A stretch of DNA of 64,000 bases from Candidatus Saganbacteria bacterium (lineage in GTDB: Bacteria; Margulisbacteria; WOR-1; O2-12-FULL-45-9), in contig JAFGDE010000015.1 of assembly GCA_016932255.1 (NCBI GenBank), positions 93,694 to 157,693 on the forward strand. The letters run 5' to 3'. Of the stretch, positions 25,627-35,274 are shown piece after piece. A model generated the notes under the pieces. That model did not search any database. It was not told the DNA's origin and was given only the letters and a program-made list of their open reading frames with translations. Positions within the stretch are counted from its first letter, which is position 1, and each line of letters starts with the position of its first letter. Position numbers and translations under genes: made by a program.

Positions 25627-26373
25627 ATGCAATTGAAAGGTAAGGTCGCCTTAGTTACCGGCTCAGCCCAGGGTATCGGCAAAGCTATCGCCGTGGCCCT
25701 GGCCAAGGCCGGCGCTAATATCATCATTTCCGACATCAACCTGGAGCTGGCCAACAAGACCGCTGAGGAGATCAAGGCGCTGGGCGTAAAGACCATGTCG
25801 GTCAAGCTCAATGTTGCCGACGCTACCGAGGCCGAAGAAGTGGTCAAACAGGCCAAAGAAGCCATGGGCCAGATCGATATCCTGGTCAACAATGCCGGTA
25901 TCACCCGCGACACCCTCTTTATACGAATGAAGAAAGAAGATTGGGACCTGGTGCTCAACATCAACCTGAACGGCGTTTTCAATATGTGCAAGGCGGTCGT
26001 GCCACTGATGATGAAACAGCGTTTTGGCCGGATCATTAATATCGCTTCCATTGTCGGCGAAATGGGCAATTTCGGCCAGGCCAATTACGCCGCGTCCAAA
26101 GCCGGCGTGATCGGGCTGACCAAGACTCTGGCACGCGAGACCGCTCCGCGCGGCATCACGGTCAACGCTATCGCTCCGGGCTTTATTCAAACAGCAATGA
26201 CTGATAAAATACCAGAGGAAGTAAAACAGAAAATGATGGCACAAATCCCGATGGCCAAACTGGGCCAGCCCGAGGACGTGGCCAATGCCTGTCTCTTTCT
26301 GGCCAGCGAAGCCGCGGCTTATATTACCGGCCAGGTGATCAATGTTAACGGCGGCATGTTGATGAACACTTAG
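25627..26373 (+). CDS. fabG: 3-oxoacyl-ACP reductase
   Basis: 248 aa from ATG 25627, which has ACGGAGG nine bases upstream; the track start lies inside a hairpin. Short-chain dehydrogenase with TGSAQGIGKAIA (NADPH loop), NNAG, catalytic Ser in IASIVGEMGN and Y-x3-K in YAASKAG. Ends with the FabG-type ITGQVINVNGGMLM. Reduces 3-oxoacyl-ACP in chain elongation. Confidence 0.96.
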   Translation: MQLKGKVALVTGSAQGIGKAIAVALAKAGANIIISDINLELANKTAEEIKALGVKTMSVKLNVADATEAEEVVKQAKEAMGQIDILVNNAGITRDTLFIRMKKEDWDLVLNINLNGVFNMCKAVVPLMMKQRFGRIINIASIVGEMGNFGQANYAASKAGVIGLTKTLARETAPRGITVNAIAPGFIQTAMTDKIPEEVKQKMMAQIPMAKLGQPEDVANACLFLASEAAAYITGQVINVNGGMLMNT

Positions 26374-26436
26374 TAGTCCGTAGGCTGTAGTCAGTAGCCT
26401 GTTTTCCTGCCTATTGCCTACTGGCTACGGTCTACA
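26373..26436. repeat. heptamer-iterated imperfect palindrome between fabG and acpP
   Basis: Left arm: GTAGTCC, GTAGGCT, GTAGTCA, GTAGCCT. The right arm read in reverse complement is GTAGACC, GTAGCCA, GTAGGCA, ATAGGCA. The arms are imperfect complements about 8 bases apart. It fills the gap before the acpP Shine-Dalgarno. Confidence 0.8.
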
Positions 26437-26453
26437 AAAAAGGAGGTGAAACA

Positions 26454-26699
26454 ATGGACGAGAATCAAGTTTTCGAACAGGTAAAGAAAGTTGTTGTTGA
26501 ACAGCTGGGGGTCAATGAGTCCGAGATCACGCGCGAGGCTTCCTTTGTGGACGATCTGGGCGCTGATTCCCTGGATACGGTCGAGCTCGTCATGGCCCTG
26601 GAGGAATCTTTCGGCACCGAGATCCCGGATGAGGACGCTGAAAAGATCAAGACGATCGGCGACACCGTGAGCTATATCCTGTCCCATAGCAAAAAGTAA
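26454..26699 (+). CDS. acpP: acyl carrier protein
   Basis: 81 aa acidic four-helix protein. The phosphopantetheine attachment Ser39 sits in the canonical [25 protein letters not shown] precedes the ATG. Carries growing acyl chains for FabD/G/F/K and feeds PlsX. Located in the usual fabG-acpP-fabF neighbourhood, here with fabK between. Confidence 0.97.
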   Translation: MDENQVFEQVKKVVVEQLGVNESEITREASFVDDLGADSLDTVELVMALEESFGTEIPDEDAEKIKTIGDTVSYILSHSKK

Positions 26700-26704
26700 T
26701 AATA

Positions 26705-27664
26705 ATGCGATTACCGGAACTTCAAATAGCTGATCTCGTGGCCAAGGTCCCCATTATCCAGGGGGGCATGGCCGTGCGTATCTCCACCGGGGCTCTGGCT
26801 GGTGCTGTGGCCGCTGCAGGCGGCATCGGCGTCATCGGCGCTTCAGGGATGACGTTTGAGGAACTGGCAAATGAGATCCGGTTGGCCCGGGCTAAAGCCC
26901 AAGGCGGCATTATAGGCATTAACATCATGTTCGCAGCCAGGGAATTTTGGGGGATCGTTAAAACAGCGATCAAGGAAAAAATTGACCTCGTCTTTACCGG
27001 GGCTGGTTTTTCCCGAGATATCTTCAAGGTCGGCCAAGATAACGATACCCCCATTGTTCCCATAGTTTCTTCCGCCCGCCTGGCCCAGACCTCGACCCGC
27101 TGCGGCGCAGCCGCTATCGTGGTCGAGGGCAAGGAAGCCGGCGGGCATCTGGGCACAGACCGGCCAATCCGCGAGATATTGCCCGAGGTCAGGCAGGTGA
27201 CTGACCTGCCGGTCATTGCCGCCGGCGGCATAACCACCGGGGCGGATATCGTGGAGATGTTCAAGCTGGGAGCCAATGGCGTGCAGATCGCCACCAGGTT
27301 CGTCCTGTCAGAAGAATGCAACGCAGCCCTGCCCTATAAACAACGCTATCAAACTGCCAGGCAAGAGGATATCGTTACGATCTCCTCGCCTGTCGGACTG
27401 CCCGGCCGGGCGATCAAAACTCCTTTTGTGGAAAAGATCCTGAGCAAGACAGCCCCCAAACCTGTCGGCTGTGATTTCTGCCTTAAACACTGTTCTCTGG
27501 AATACTGCATCATCCAGGCGCTGATCAACTCTCAGAATGGGGACATCGATAACGGCGTCGTCTTTTCCGGAGAGAACGTCTGGAAGATCAAGGACAAGAG
27601 CATCAGACCGGCTGCGGAGATCGTTAAAGAACTTGCCAAAGAAGCTGAGGAGGTTCAAGTATGA
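26705..27664 (+). CDS. fabK: enoyl-ACP reductase II-like FMN protein (FabK/nitronate monooxygenase family)
   Basis: 319 aa TIM-barrel flavoprotein. Shows PIIQGGMAVRIS at the start, the FMN-site EGKEAGGHLG, and PVIAAGGI plus GANGVQIATRF. A cysteine cluster CDFCLKHCSLEYC near residue 255 is typical of the nitronate-monooxygenase branch. Genomic position between acpP and fabF supports enoyl-ACP reductase (FabK) rather than nitronate oxidation. No FabI is seen in the operon. Final bases overlap fabF (ATGA). Confidence 0.82.
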   Translation: MRLPELQIADLVAKVPIIQGGMAVRISTGALAGAVAAAGGIGVIGASGMTFEELANEIRLARAKAQGGIIGINIMFAAREFWGIVKTAIKEKIDLVFTGAGFSRDIFKVGQDNDTPIVPIVSSARLAQTSTRCGAAAIVVEGKEAGGHLGTDRPIREILPEVRQVTDLPVIAAGGITTGADIVEMFKLGANGVQIATRFVLSEECNAALPYKQRYQTARQEDIVTISSPVGLPGRAIKTPFVEKILSKTAPKPVGCDFCLKHCSLEYCIIQALINSQNGDIDNGVVFSGENVWKIKDKSIRPAAEIVKELAKEAEEVQV

Positions 27665-28902
27665 CTCGAGTCGTAATTACCGGCATGGGCGTTGTAAGTC
27701 CCATTGGCATCGGCCTGGAAAAATTCTGGCAGAGCCTGGCCGTCGGCCAGGGCGGGATCGGCAATATTACTGCCTTTGACGCCGGCGCTTTTTCTTCCCA
27801 GGTCGCCGGCGAAGTCAATGATTTTGATCCTAACGATTACTTTGATAAAAAAGAGGCCCGCCGCCTGGTCCGCTTCATCCAGTTCGCCGTGGCCGCCTCA
27901 CAGATGGCCCTGACGGACGCCGCTTTAACGATAGATGAGAGCAATGCCGGTGATATCGGCGTTTTGATCGGTTCCGGTATCGGCGGCATCAGTTTTCTGG
28001 AAGAACAGGCCAGGATCTTGCAGGAAAAAGGTCCGGACAAGCTCAGTCCTTTTACCGTGCCTTACATGATCACTGATATGGCTGCGGGTTACGTTTCGAT
28101 CAAGACCGGGGCCAAGGGCCCAAACTCCTGCGTGGTGACGGCCTGCGCTACCGGGACTCACGCGATCGGCGACGCTTATAAGATCATTCAGCGCGGCGCA
28201 GCCAAGATGATGATCGCCGGCGGCGCTGAAGCCTCGATCACTCCGCTGGGGGTGGGCAGTTTTTGCGCTGCCCGGGCCCTGACTACCACACATAACGCTG
28301 AACCAGCCGTGGCCAGCCGGCCTTTTGATAAGACCCGCGACGGCTTTGTCATCGGCGAAGGCGCGGGCACTGTTATCTTAGAGGACCTGGAACACGCCAG
28401 GGCCCGGGGCGCCAAGATCCACGGCGAGATCGTGGGCTACGGCATGAGCGGCGACGCCAGTCATATTACTGCCCCGGCACCCGGCGGCGAAGGCGCGGTT
28501 AGGGCCATCCGGGCTGCGTTCAAGGATGCTGATCTCGGCCCGGCCGATATCGACTATATAAATGCCCACGGTACTTCGACCGTACTGAATGATAAATATG
28601 AGACCATGGCCTTAAAAACGGCTTTTAGCGACAGGGCTAAAAATGTGCCTGTCAGTTCGACCAAATCCATGACCGGCCATCTCCTTGGGGCGACCGGCGC
28701 GGTCGAATTGATCGCTTCCATTCTGGCCATCCACAATTCCAAGATCCCGCCAACGATCAATTATCACGAACCCGACCCAGATTGTGATCTGGACTATGTG
28801 CCGAACAAAGCCAGGGACAAGGATATCAGGACTGTGATGTCAAATTCGTTCGGTTTTGGCGGTCACAACGCCATCCTGATAGTTAAAAAGTACCAGGCAT
28901 AA
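27661..28902 (+). CDS. fabF: beta-ketoacyl-ACP synthase II
   Basis: 413 aa, normal length. Elongates acyl-ACP with malonyl-ACP. Catalytic C162 (VTACATGTH) and two His residues in NAHGTST and SFGFGGHNA are intact. VVITGMGVVSPIG at the start is diagnostic. Last gene of the lipid operon; the next gene has its own promoter 7 bases before its start. Confidence 0.97.
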   Translation: MTRVVITGMGVVSPIGIGLEKFWQSLAVGQGGIGNITAFDAGAFSSQVAGEVNDFDPNDYFDKKEARRLVRFIQFAVAASQMALTDAALTIDESNAGDIGVLIGSGIGGISFLEEQARILQEKGPDKLSPFTVPYMITDMAAGYVSIKTGAKGPNSCVVTACATGTHAIGDAYKIIQRGAAKMMIAGGAEASITPLGVGSFCAARALTTTHNAEPAVASRPFDKTRDGFVIGEGAGTVILEDLEHARARGAKIHGEIVGYGMSGDASHITAPAPGGEGAVRAIRAAFKDADLGPADIDYINAHGTSTVLNDKYETMALKTAFSDRAKNVPVSSTKSMTGHLLGATGAVELIASILAIHNSKIPPTINYHEPDPDCDLDYVPNKARDKDIRTVMSNSFGFGGHNAILIVKKYQA

Positions 28903-28913
28903 TTCGGCCCCTG

Positions 28914-28922
28914 TGTTATAAT
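28914..28922 (+). promoter_or_regulatory. extended -10 promoter of the giant outer-membrane protein
   Basis: TGtTATAAT ends 7 bases before ATG 28930, so the transcript should begin at or beside the start codon. No -35 is needed for an extended -10 and none is clear. Confidence 0.7.
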
Positions 28923-28929
28923 AGGGCTA

Positions 28930-31900
28930 ATGAAAAAGTTCCTGAAATTATTATTTCCGGCGCTTTTGATTTTATTCTTTGCCGGTCAGGTCCCGGCCCA
29001 GCAGGGAACCTATCCCCAACTTGATATCTCCGGTTTTAAGAAATGGGAATATAAAAAAGTTGACGTCAAGCCTTCCAGTAATTATTTTTCCGGCCTGACC
29101 CAGCTGGGCGGTTATTACCCGACCTTCACCGGCGGCCCGTGGCAGGAAAGACTCCAGTTGCGGATCATCGGCCAGCTGTCCGAGAACCTTTCTGTCACAT
29201 ATGATCTTGAACAACAGCCGGAAACGCCGGACCGCTATGATGTTAAGGTCAAATATTATAACAACGAATTGACCTTTGGTGATTTCACGGCCAATTTTAC
29301 CGGCAACGAGTTCGCCTCCGCCTCAAAGTTCTTGAACGGCGTGATGCTGACAGCTAAAGACGGCTGGTATGACGTCATTGCCGTGCCCTCGGCCAAGCTC
29401 AAGAGCCAAACCCAGGCCCTGACGTCGCAGACAGGCAATAATACTAAAGGCCCTTACAATCTCGGCCACGGCTCGATCGTCGAGGGTTCTGAGAGCATCG
29501 AGCTTAATGATGTTCAGCTGATCCGCAATGTCGACTATACGATCGATTATTTCGAGGGCAAGGTCACGTTCAATCGCATTCTGACCGAAGCCGATACGTT
29601 CAAATATACTTTTGAATATACCAACATTCTTGATCTGTTCTTCCCTTCCCTGTCCAAGCGTGATTTTTTCGGCTTCCAGTCGCGCTTCACGATCGATCCC
29701 GATGAATTCGGCCGGCCGCCGGTAGTGCCTGAACCTGTAATTGAATCTGCTCAGGACACTTTCCCGACCAGCGGCAGCCCGGAACCCGAAGTACTGGAGG
29801 CAGAAGCATCAGGGCAGTATCAGCTTCAGCACGTCCCGGTTGTCAATTTCTCCGAGAAACTGACATTTATGGGCACTGAATTGCGCAAGAACGAGGATTA
29901 TATCATCCGCTATACCAAAGGCGAGATCAAGCTGTTGACCCGTTTTCTGCCGACAAGCAATGAGGTCCTGGTCGTGGAATACGATTATTACGTGACCTCT
30001 GAGGAAACAGAGGCTATCCTGGGCATTGGCGCCCGCGGTCCGTATAAGTTCGCCCATAACAATATCGTGCCGGAAAGCGAGCGGATCGAGGTCGACGGCA
30101 AGCTGTTCGTCAGGGACCTGGACTATACGATAAATAATGCTAAGGGCGAGATCGCCTTTGGCGTGGTCATCGGCCCAACCTCACAGATCAAAGCCCGCTA
30201 TCGCTTCAATGTATTGGCCCTGCCGGAAACTCTTCCGTCAAAATTCCCCAAGGAGCTGATCCTTGGCATGACTTACCTCAAGGAGTCGGCAAAGAAAAGT
30301 TCCGGCACGGCAACGACGTCGCTGATCGAAAGCGTCAGCGGCCAGGATATTATAAACAATAATTATCACATTTATCTGCAGAACCGGCCGGTCGTGCCGA
30401 GCAGTGAAGGGGGCACCCTGATCGTCAAGGTCGACGGCGTGCAGCTGACCGCTGAGGTCGATTATGCCGTGCCGAGCACAGAGGTCAATGCCGGCACCGG
30501 CGATATTGAGGTCGTGCCGCCGGCTACCCTGGCCTATATCAATGACCGCGATGACCCGACCGATGGTTACGGCACAGGCACGATCAAGATCCTTAATCCT
30601 GCGACCATCATAGCGACCAGCTCGGTCACGGTCACTTACAGTTATTCTAAGAGCATCGTCGGCAAATATTCCGGGGTGGGCGACGGGACCAGGGGCCCTT
30701 ATTATCTGCGCAACATCAGAAATATCGTACCGGGGTCAGAGACCGTCCAGGTCTGGGAACAGGGATCCTCGATCATCACGACCTATACCCGCAACTCCAG
30801 CTTTGACGCGGATGCCGGCGCAACAGGCTATTCCATCAATTATAACGCCGACAACCCTTCGATCACTTTCAATGATGATCTGGGCACGACCAAGAACTTC
30901 CAGATCATCTACCAGTATGTGCCGCCGAGTTCGGCCGGCAGCGACGACATCTCACAATCGGTCTTCGGTTTTGACGGCAAGTACAAGATCGGTGATATTT
31001 TCAACATCGAGACCGCCTATGCGAAAAGCGAAACGGACCAGGTCTTTGTCGCCGAGACAAAATACGAGGATTTCTTCGGCAACGGCACCAAGAACTACGC
31101 CCTGTCCTCGCCCAAAGAGATCATTGAAGGCAGTGAAAAGATCTCCGTTAACAACAACCTGCTTAACAAGGATATCGATTATTTTATCAGCTACTCGGCG
31201 CCGGGCCAGATCACTTTCTATTACATTACGCCGACCACTTTGGACGCGATCTCGGTCGAATACAAATACCAGTCACAGAGCGGCATCGTTGTGGGCCAAA
31301 AGGTCAAGACCGATTCCGCCTATAAACTCTCGGCCGAGACAAAGCTGTTCGGCGACAAACTTACCATCGGCGGCAGCACCAAACAGATCGGCTTTGATTT
31401 CACGCCCATGGGCAGCACTTCTATCGGCCTGGGCTCCCGTTATAAATCATATAACGTCAAGTACCTGCCCGGCGAAGGCTGGCACGACCTGAGCACAAAC
31501 TATTCATATATCGAGAACATCACGCCTATCGGCACCACCCGCGATCGTTTCCAGCGGAGTTTTGACAATTCCGTCTCGCTGGGCCTGAACCCGGCACAGG
31601 TGGCCAGGCTTGATTTTTCTTACCGCGATTACCGCACAATGGACGACACGAACATATTGACGCCGACCCACAGCGGCGACACAAAACAGAACTCCTACGC
31701 CGTCAGCCTGACACCGACGGAATGGAGCTATGGCGTTCTCACCTTTAATCAGAAATATGACCTTAAGAAAACCTTTTCCGAACAGGACTCTGAGCGCGAC
31801 AGCAACAATTACCAGAAATCGACCATTGATTACTCGCATGCCAATGGCCAGCTGAAGTTCACTGACCGCGTCGGGCTGGGCTATGATTTCCAGTTTAGTG

Positions 31901-33030
31901 AACCGAAAACGATCGCGCTTAAAAGCTCGACCATTGAAGCCACGGCCGAGGCGACAAAATCACTGACGCGCTCGATAGATAATTCCTATACCGTATCGCT
32001 TGACCTGACTCCCAGCTTTCTGGAAAAATGGACCGCGCGTGTCAGCCTGCTCGACCATAAAGGAGAGACTTTGATCAAGGAGTATGCCCCGACTTCAGAG
32101 GTCAATACCACAAAGAACGAGACCTACCACATGGACCTGGTGCCTTTCTCTCAGCTGACCATGGCCCTGGACCATAACCGCCAGGAAAGGTCAACAGTCG
32201 TTATCGGCGGGGTCAACCCCAGGACCGAACGCAGCTCGGCCAATGTGCGTTATGTGCCCTTCTCCTGGCTGTCCGGCGGCTGGAACGGCTCACAAAGCGA
32301 ATCGATCCCTGAGTCCGGGGCAAATTACAAGACCACCGGCCGGGCCCACGCCTATAATGCCGGCTGGACGCCTATTTCACACAACCTGTTCAAGCTGTCC
32401 TCAACGTTCAACCTGAGCAATACTTTGCAGACCGCCCCTTCCGGCACCCATGAAGGCATTGCGACGGAAACCAATACCTTCGGCCAGAACTACACGGTCA
32501 ATATCCTGCCGCATCCCAACGTCCCGCTGACGCTGGGTTATGCCCTGGAGAATTACCACAATAAGAACGATCATCCGGTGGCCGCCAGCAAGATAGACAC
32601 CGAGACCGAGAATTCAACCGCTAATGCCGGCATCTCATTTACTCCGATCCCGGCCTTGACGCTCAGCTCAAATTACAACATCAAGACCACCCGGGTGATC
32701 AATGATCTCAAAGTCTCGCCCGAAGCCCTCACCAAGACGGTCCTTGACAGCAAGGTTGTTTATCAGCTCTTCAGCTGGGGGACGCTTGTCTATGACCGCC
32801 AGGACGAGGATAACCACGGCGAGGTCCAGGCCGGTTCCGTGGCCGCTCTCAATATCCTGAAAGTGACCGAGACCCTGAGCCTTAATATCACCCTGCCTGT
32901 TGATAACCCGGTGCTGTCCAGCTTTGTTTTCATCGCTTCGGTCAAATCAGTCGATTACAAGAACCGCAATAATCCTTCAGATAACTTCAAGGCGGCTTTG
33001 ACCACCTTCGAAGGCAGTTTGAACTTCTGA
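28930..33030 (+). CDS. 1366-aa repeat-containing outer-membrane protein
   Basis: Signal peptide to about residue 24 (PAQQ). The N-terminal 60% carries at least four repeats of an Ig-like domain with the pattern GPYxLxxxxIVxGSExIxVxxxLxxxDYxIxxxxGxIxF (for example around residues 175, 375, 580 and 720). The C-terminal 40% is alternating amphipathic strands with DRxxxSxxxxxx-type turns, as in large beta-barrels, ending in F (LNF). It resembles SprA-like or other giant surface proteins in layout, but I cannot name a family. Expressed as a single gene from a leaderless-type promoter. Convergent with the protease gene, 7 bases apart. Confidence 0.75.
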   Translation: MKKFLKLLFPALLILFFAGQVPAQQGTYPQLDISGFKKWEYKKVDVKPSSNYFSGLTQLGGYYPTFTGGPWQERLQLRIIGQLSENLSVTYDLEQQPETPDRYDVKVKYYNNELTFGDFTANFTGNEFASASKFLNGVMLTAKDGWYDVIAVPSAKLKSQTQALTSQTGNNTKGPYNLGHGSIVEGSESIELNDVQLIRNVDYTIDYFEGKVTFNRILTEADTFKYTFEYTNILDLFFPSLSKRDFFGFQSRFTIDPDEFGRPPVVPEPVIESAQDTFPTSGSPEPEVLEAEASGQYQLQHVPVVNFSEKLTFMGTELRKNEDYIIRYTKGEIKLLTRFLPTSNEVLVVEYDYYVTSEETEAILGIGARGPYKFAHNNIVPESERIEVDGKLFVRDLDYTINNAKGEIAFGVVIGPTSQIKARYRFNVLALPETLPSKFPKELILGMTYLKESAKKSSGTATTSLIESVSGQDIINNNYHIYLQNRPVVPSSEGGTLIVKVDGVQLTAEVDYAVPSTEVNAGTGDIEVVPPATLAYINDRDDPTDGYGTGTIKILNPATIIATSSVTVTYSYSKSIVGKYSGVGDGTRGPYYLRNIRNIVPGSETVQVWEQGSSIITTYTRNSSFDADAGATGYSINYNADNPSITFNDDLGTTKNFQIIYQYVPPSSAGSDDISQSVFGFDGKYKIGDIFNIETAYAKSETDQVFVAETKYEDFFGNGTKNYALSSPKEIIEGSEKISVNNNLLNKDIDYFISYSAPGQITFYYITPTTLDAISVEYKYQSQSGIVVGQKVKTDSAYKLSAETKLFGDKLTIGGSTKQIGFDFTPMGSTSIGLGSRYKSYNVKYLPGEGWHDLSTNYSYIENITPIGTTRDRFQRSFDNSVSLGLNPAQVARLDFSYRDYRTMDDTNILTPTHSGDTKQNSYAVSLTPTEWSYGVLTFNQKYDLKKTFSEQDSERDSNNYQKSTIDYSHANGQLKFTDRVGLGYDFQFSEPKTIALKSSTIEATAEATKSLTRSIDNSYTVSLDLTPSFLEKWTARVSLLDHKGETLIKEYAPTSEVNTTKNETYHMDLVPFSQLTMALDHNRQERSTVVIGGVNPRTERSSANVRYVPFSWLSGGWNGSQSESIPESGANYKTTGRAHAYNAGWTPISHNLFKLSSTFNLSNTLQTAPSGTHEGIATETNTFGQNYTVNILPHPNVPLTLGYALENYHNKNDHPVAASKIDTETENSTANAGISFTPIPALTLSSNYNIKTTRVINDLKVSPEALTKTVLDSKVVYQLFSWGTLVYDRQDEDNHGEVQAGSVAALNILKVTETLSLNITLPVDNPVLSSFVFIASVKSVDYKNRNNPSDNFKAALTTFEGSLNF

Positions 33031-33037
33031 GGAGAAC

Positions 33038-35230
33038 CTAGTTGAGGATTATCAGCTTGCCGCGGGCCAGCGGTTTATTGTCAGCGACTATCTGGTAGAG
33101 ATAAACCCCGTTCTCTACAGGCTGACCGGAAGCCGCCCTGCCGTTCCAGGTCGGCGCGTTGGCCCCGGATTTGCCGCCGCTATCACCCGCAGCGTACGTG
33201 TTTTGCCAGACCAGCTTGCCGCTCAGATCAAAGACATATATCCTGACCTGGAAGTTGCTCGAAAGGACATAATTGAAGCTGACCTCTCCGGTCAGGCTGC
33301 GGTCAAAGGGATTGGGCAGGCCAAATGTCAGCGGCAGGCCGGGCTGCGGCTCGACCGATTTATTGCTTGAACCGCCCGGCTGGATATCGATCACTATGCT
33401 TTCACGGCTGATGTTGCCGATCTTATCGTAGACCGTCAACCTCAGTGTATAATCACCGTTCAGTCCAGATGTCTCCCAGCTGCCGAGTATGCCGCCCGGG
33501 ACCGGAACATACGCCTGCTTGATCGTTTCGTACGTCGTCGGGACGGCACCCTGGCCATACTCCAAGATATAACGATCGATATACTGGTCCTCAGCAGTGC
33601 CCAGGATCGTCAAAGCGCCGGCGACACTGGCGCCGTTCGCCGGATAATATATCGAGGCTTCCGGGGTCGTATTGTCGACAAAAACAGAAACCTGGGCTTC
33701 TTCCGTAGCCGAACCAACAGAAGAAACTTCGAGCCGGATCTCATACGCGCCGTTAAGCCCGGCCGTCTCCCAGGTGCCGAGCTGCCCGCTTTCAACGCTT
33801 GCGCTAGTGCTCTCGATTGTAGCCACCAGGGCGCCTGCCTGCCTCGCTTCCAGAATATAACTGGTGAAATCCCAGCCCGCGGCCGAACCGGTCACGGCAA
33901 CCTTGCCGCTGACATATGTGTTGTCAGCCGGAGAAGTTATGCGCGCAACCACGCCTGCGATCGCCAAATAGGCGTTGACGCGTTTGCCGATCGGCTGATC
34001 GGTCGAAATAACGTCAGCCTCAGTGGTGATCTTGTCCATTATTTCCCGAACGTTATAGGATGGGTTAGCGGCTTTGACCAAGGCAGCCAAGCCTGCCACA
34101 AAAGGCGAGGAATATGAAGTGCCGTTGTGGGTCCCGTAAGCATTGCTGCGCTCCGTGGACCAGATACCTGTGCCTGCAGCACAGCAATCGACCCAGGTGC
34201 CATAATTGGATGCTGGGGTCTTGCCGGTGGCCGGGTCAATACCGGTCCAAATGGCGCGCTGATCGCTCGAATCGACCGCACCCACCGCCAGCACCGTTGA
34301 AAGATAGGCCGGATAGGTCGGATCACTGACATTGCCGTTGCCTGCCGCAGCAACCAGGACGATCCCGTCGTTATACGCATCCTGACAGCGGCTTTGGAGC
34401 GAAGCATCAGCGGCATATTGGCCAAAACTCATGTTGATCACGTCAACGTTCTTGGCCCTCGCCCAAGCGATCCCCTGCAAGATGTCAGTCATATATCCGT
34501 CACCATGGCTGTCCAGCACCTTGATCGGCAGGAGCTGGCAGGCCCAATCAATGCCGGCAATACCCTTGCCGTTGTTCGTTGTCGCGCCGATAACGCCGCA
34601 GACCGTCGTGCCGTGAGAAGCTGAATGGTCATCCATCGGATCGGGCCCTTCTGGATCAACAAATCTATAGGCATCCGCCACATTAACACGGCCAACCAGG
34701 TCCTCATGGTTATAATCGCAGCCTGTATCAAGCACGGCTACTGTTACGCTGTTAGTGCCCGTGGTCCTATCCCAGGCCAGCGGACAATCGATATTGGTCA
34801 GGCCATACTGGTCATTGGCTAAAAAACGCGGGTCGTTCGGGGTGGTAATAAAAGCATGGACGATCGAATCAGCCGCTGCGGAACGCACATTGCTGTCGCG
34901 GCGAAAATCATTTGCCACTTGTTCCGGATCTTCTGTTTCCGGGAAAATAAGGACATATTCATCGGCCAGCTCGGTCCATTCCGGCTTGATCTCCAGGGCT
35001 TTGGAGTAAAGCTGTTCGATGCGATAGATCTTGTGTTTAGTATTAAGCGCCTGGACGGAAGCAGCTGAAACATTGGCCGCTTGGACAGAAGAAGCGCTCA
35101 GGCCTTTGGGCAGGGCAACAACGCCAGGCTTGAATTTAACCATGATCCTGTCGGGAGCATATTCGGCAAAGGCCGTGGAAGCAAAAAAGAGGGGTAAAAG
35201 CAGGCCCAGGGCCCAAACTTTCCTTCGCAT
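33038..35230 (-). CDS. secreted S8 subtilisin-like serine protease with FlgD-Ig tail
   Basis: 730 aa. Signal peptide (to about FAEYA), a fervidolysin-like prodomain (about 25-125), then a subtilase domain with catalytic Asp in VAVLDTGCDYNHEDL, His in HGTTVCGVIGAT, oxyanion Asn in VAAAGNGN and Ser in NGTSYSSPFVAGLAAL. Two Ig-like domains follow, and a C-terminal FlgD-Ig-type module (GLPNPFDRS...VFDLSGKLVWQ...WNGRAASGQPVENGVYLYQI) common on secreted proteins of candidate phyla. Catalytic set complete. Probably degrades protein outside the cell. Confidence 0.92.
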   Translation of the reverse strand: MRRKVWALGLLLPLFFASTAFAEYAPDRIMVKFKPGVVALPKGLSASSVQAANVSAASVQALNTKHKIYRIEQLYSKALEIKPEWTELADEYVLIFPETEDPEQVANDFRRDSNVRSAAADSIVHAFITTPNDPRFLANDQYGLTNIDCPLAWDRTTGTNSVTVAVLDTGCDYNHEDLVGRVNVADAYRFVDPEGPDPMDDHSASHGTTVCGVIGATTNNGKGIAGIDWACQLLPIKVLDSHGDGYMTDILQGIAWARAKNVDVINMSFGQYAADASLQSRCQDAYNDGIVLVAAAGNGNVSDPTYPAYLSTVLAVGAVDSSDQRAIWTGIDPATGKTPASNYGTWVDCCAAGTGIWSTERSNAYGTHNGTSYSSPFVAGLAALVKAANPSYNVREIMDKITTEADVISTDQPIGKRVNAYLAIAGVVARITSPADNTYVSGKVAVTGSAAGWDFTSYILEARQAGALVATIESTSASVESGQLGTWETAGLNGAYEIRLEVSSVGSATEEAQVSVFVDNTTPEASIYYPANGASVAGALTILGTAEDQYIDRYILEYGQGAVPTTYETIKQAYVPVPGGILGSWETSGLNGDYTLRLTVYDKIGNISRESIVIDIQPGGSSNKSVEPQPGLPLTFGLPNPFDRSLTGEVSFNYVLSSNFQVRIYVFDLSGKLVWQNTYAAGDSGGKSGANAPTWNGRAASGQPVENGVYLYQIVADNKPLARGKLIILN

Positions 35231-35235
35231 GATGG

Positions 35236-35265
35236 TTGAAGTATATCATGGATTAGGAGTATAAT
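35236..35265 (+). promoter_or_regulatory. promoter of the class III aminotransferase
   Basis: TTGAAG (35236-35241), 18 bases, TATAAT (35260-35265), ending 9 bases before ATG 35275. Confidence 0.65.
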
Positions 35266-35268
35266 AAA
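35240..35268 (-). promoter_or_regulatory. promoter of the subtilisin-like protease
   Basis: On the minus strand TATACT (35240-35245) ends 9 bases before the ATG at 35230. The -35 (TTTATT, 35263-35268) is weak and overlaps the -10 of the divergent aminotransferase promoter. Confidence 0.5.
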
Positions 35269-35274
35269 CCCGCT

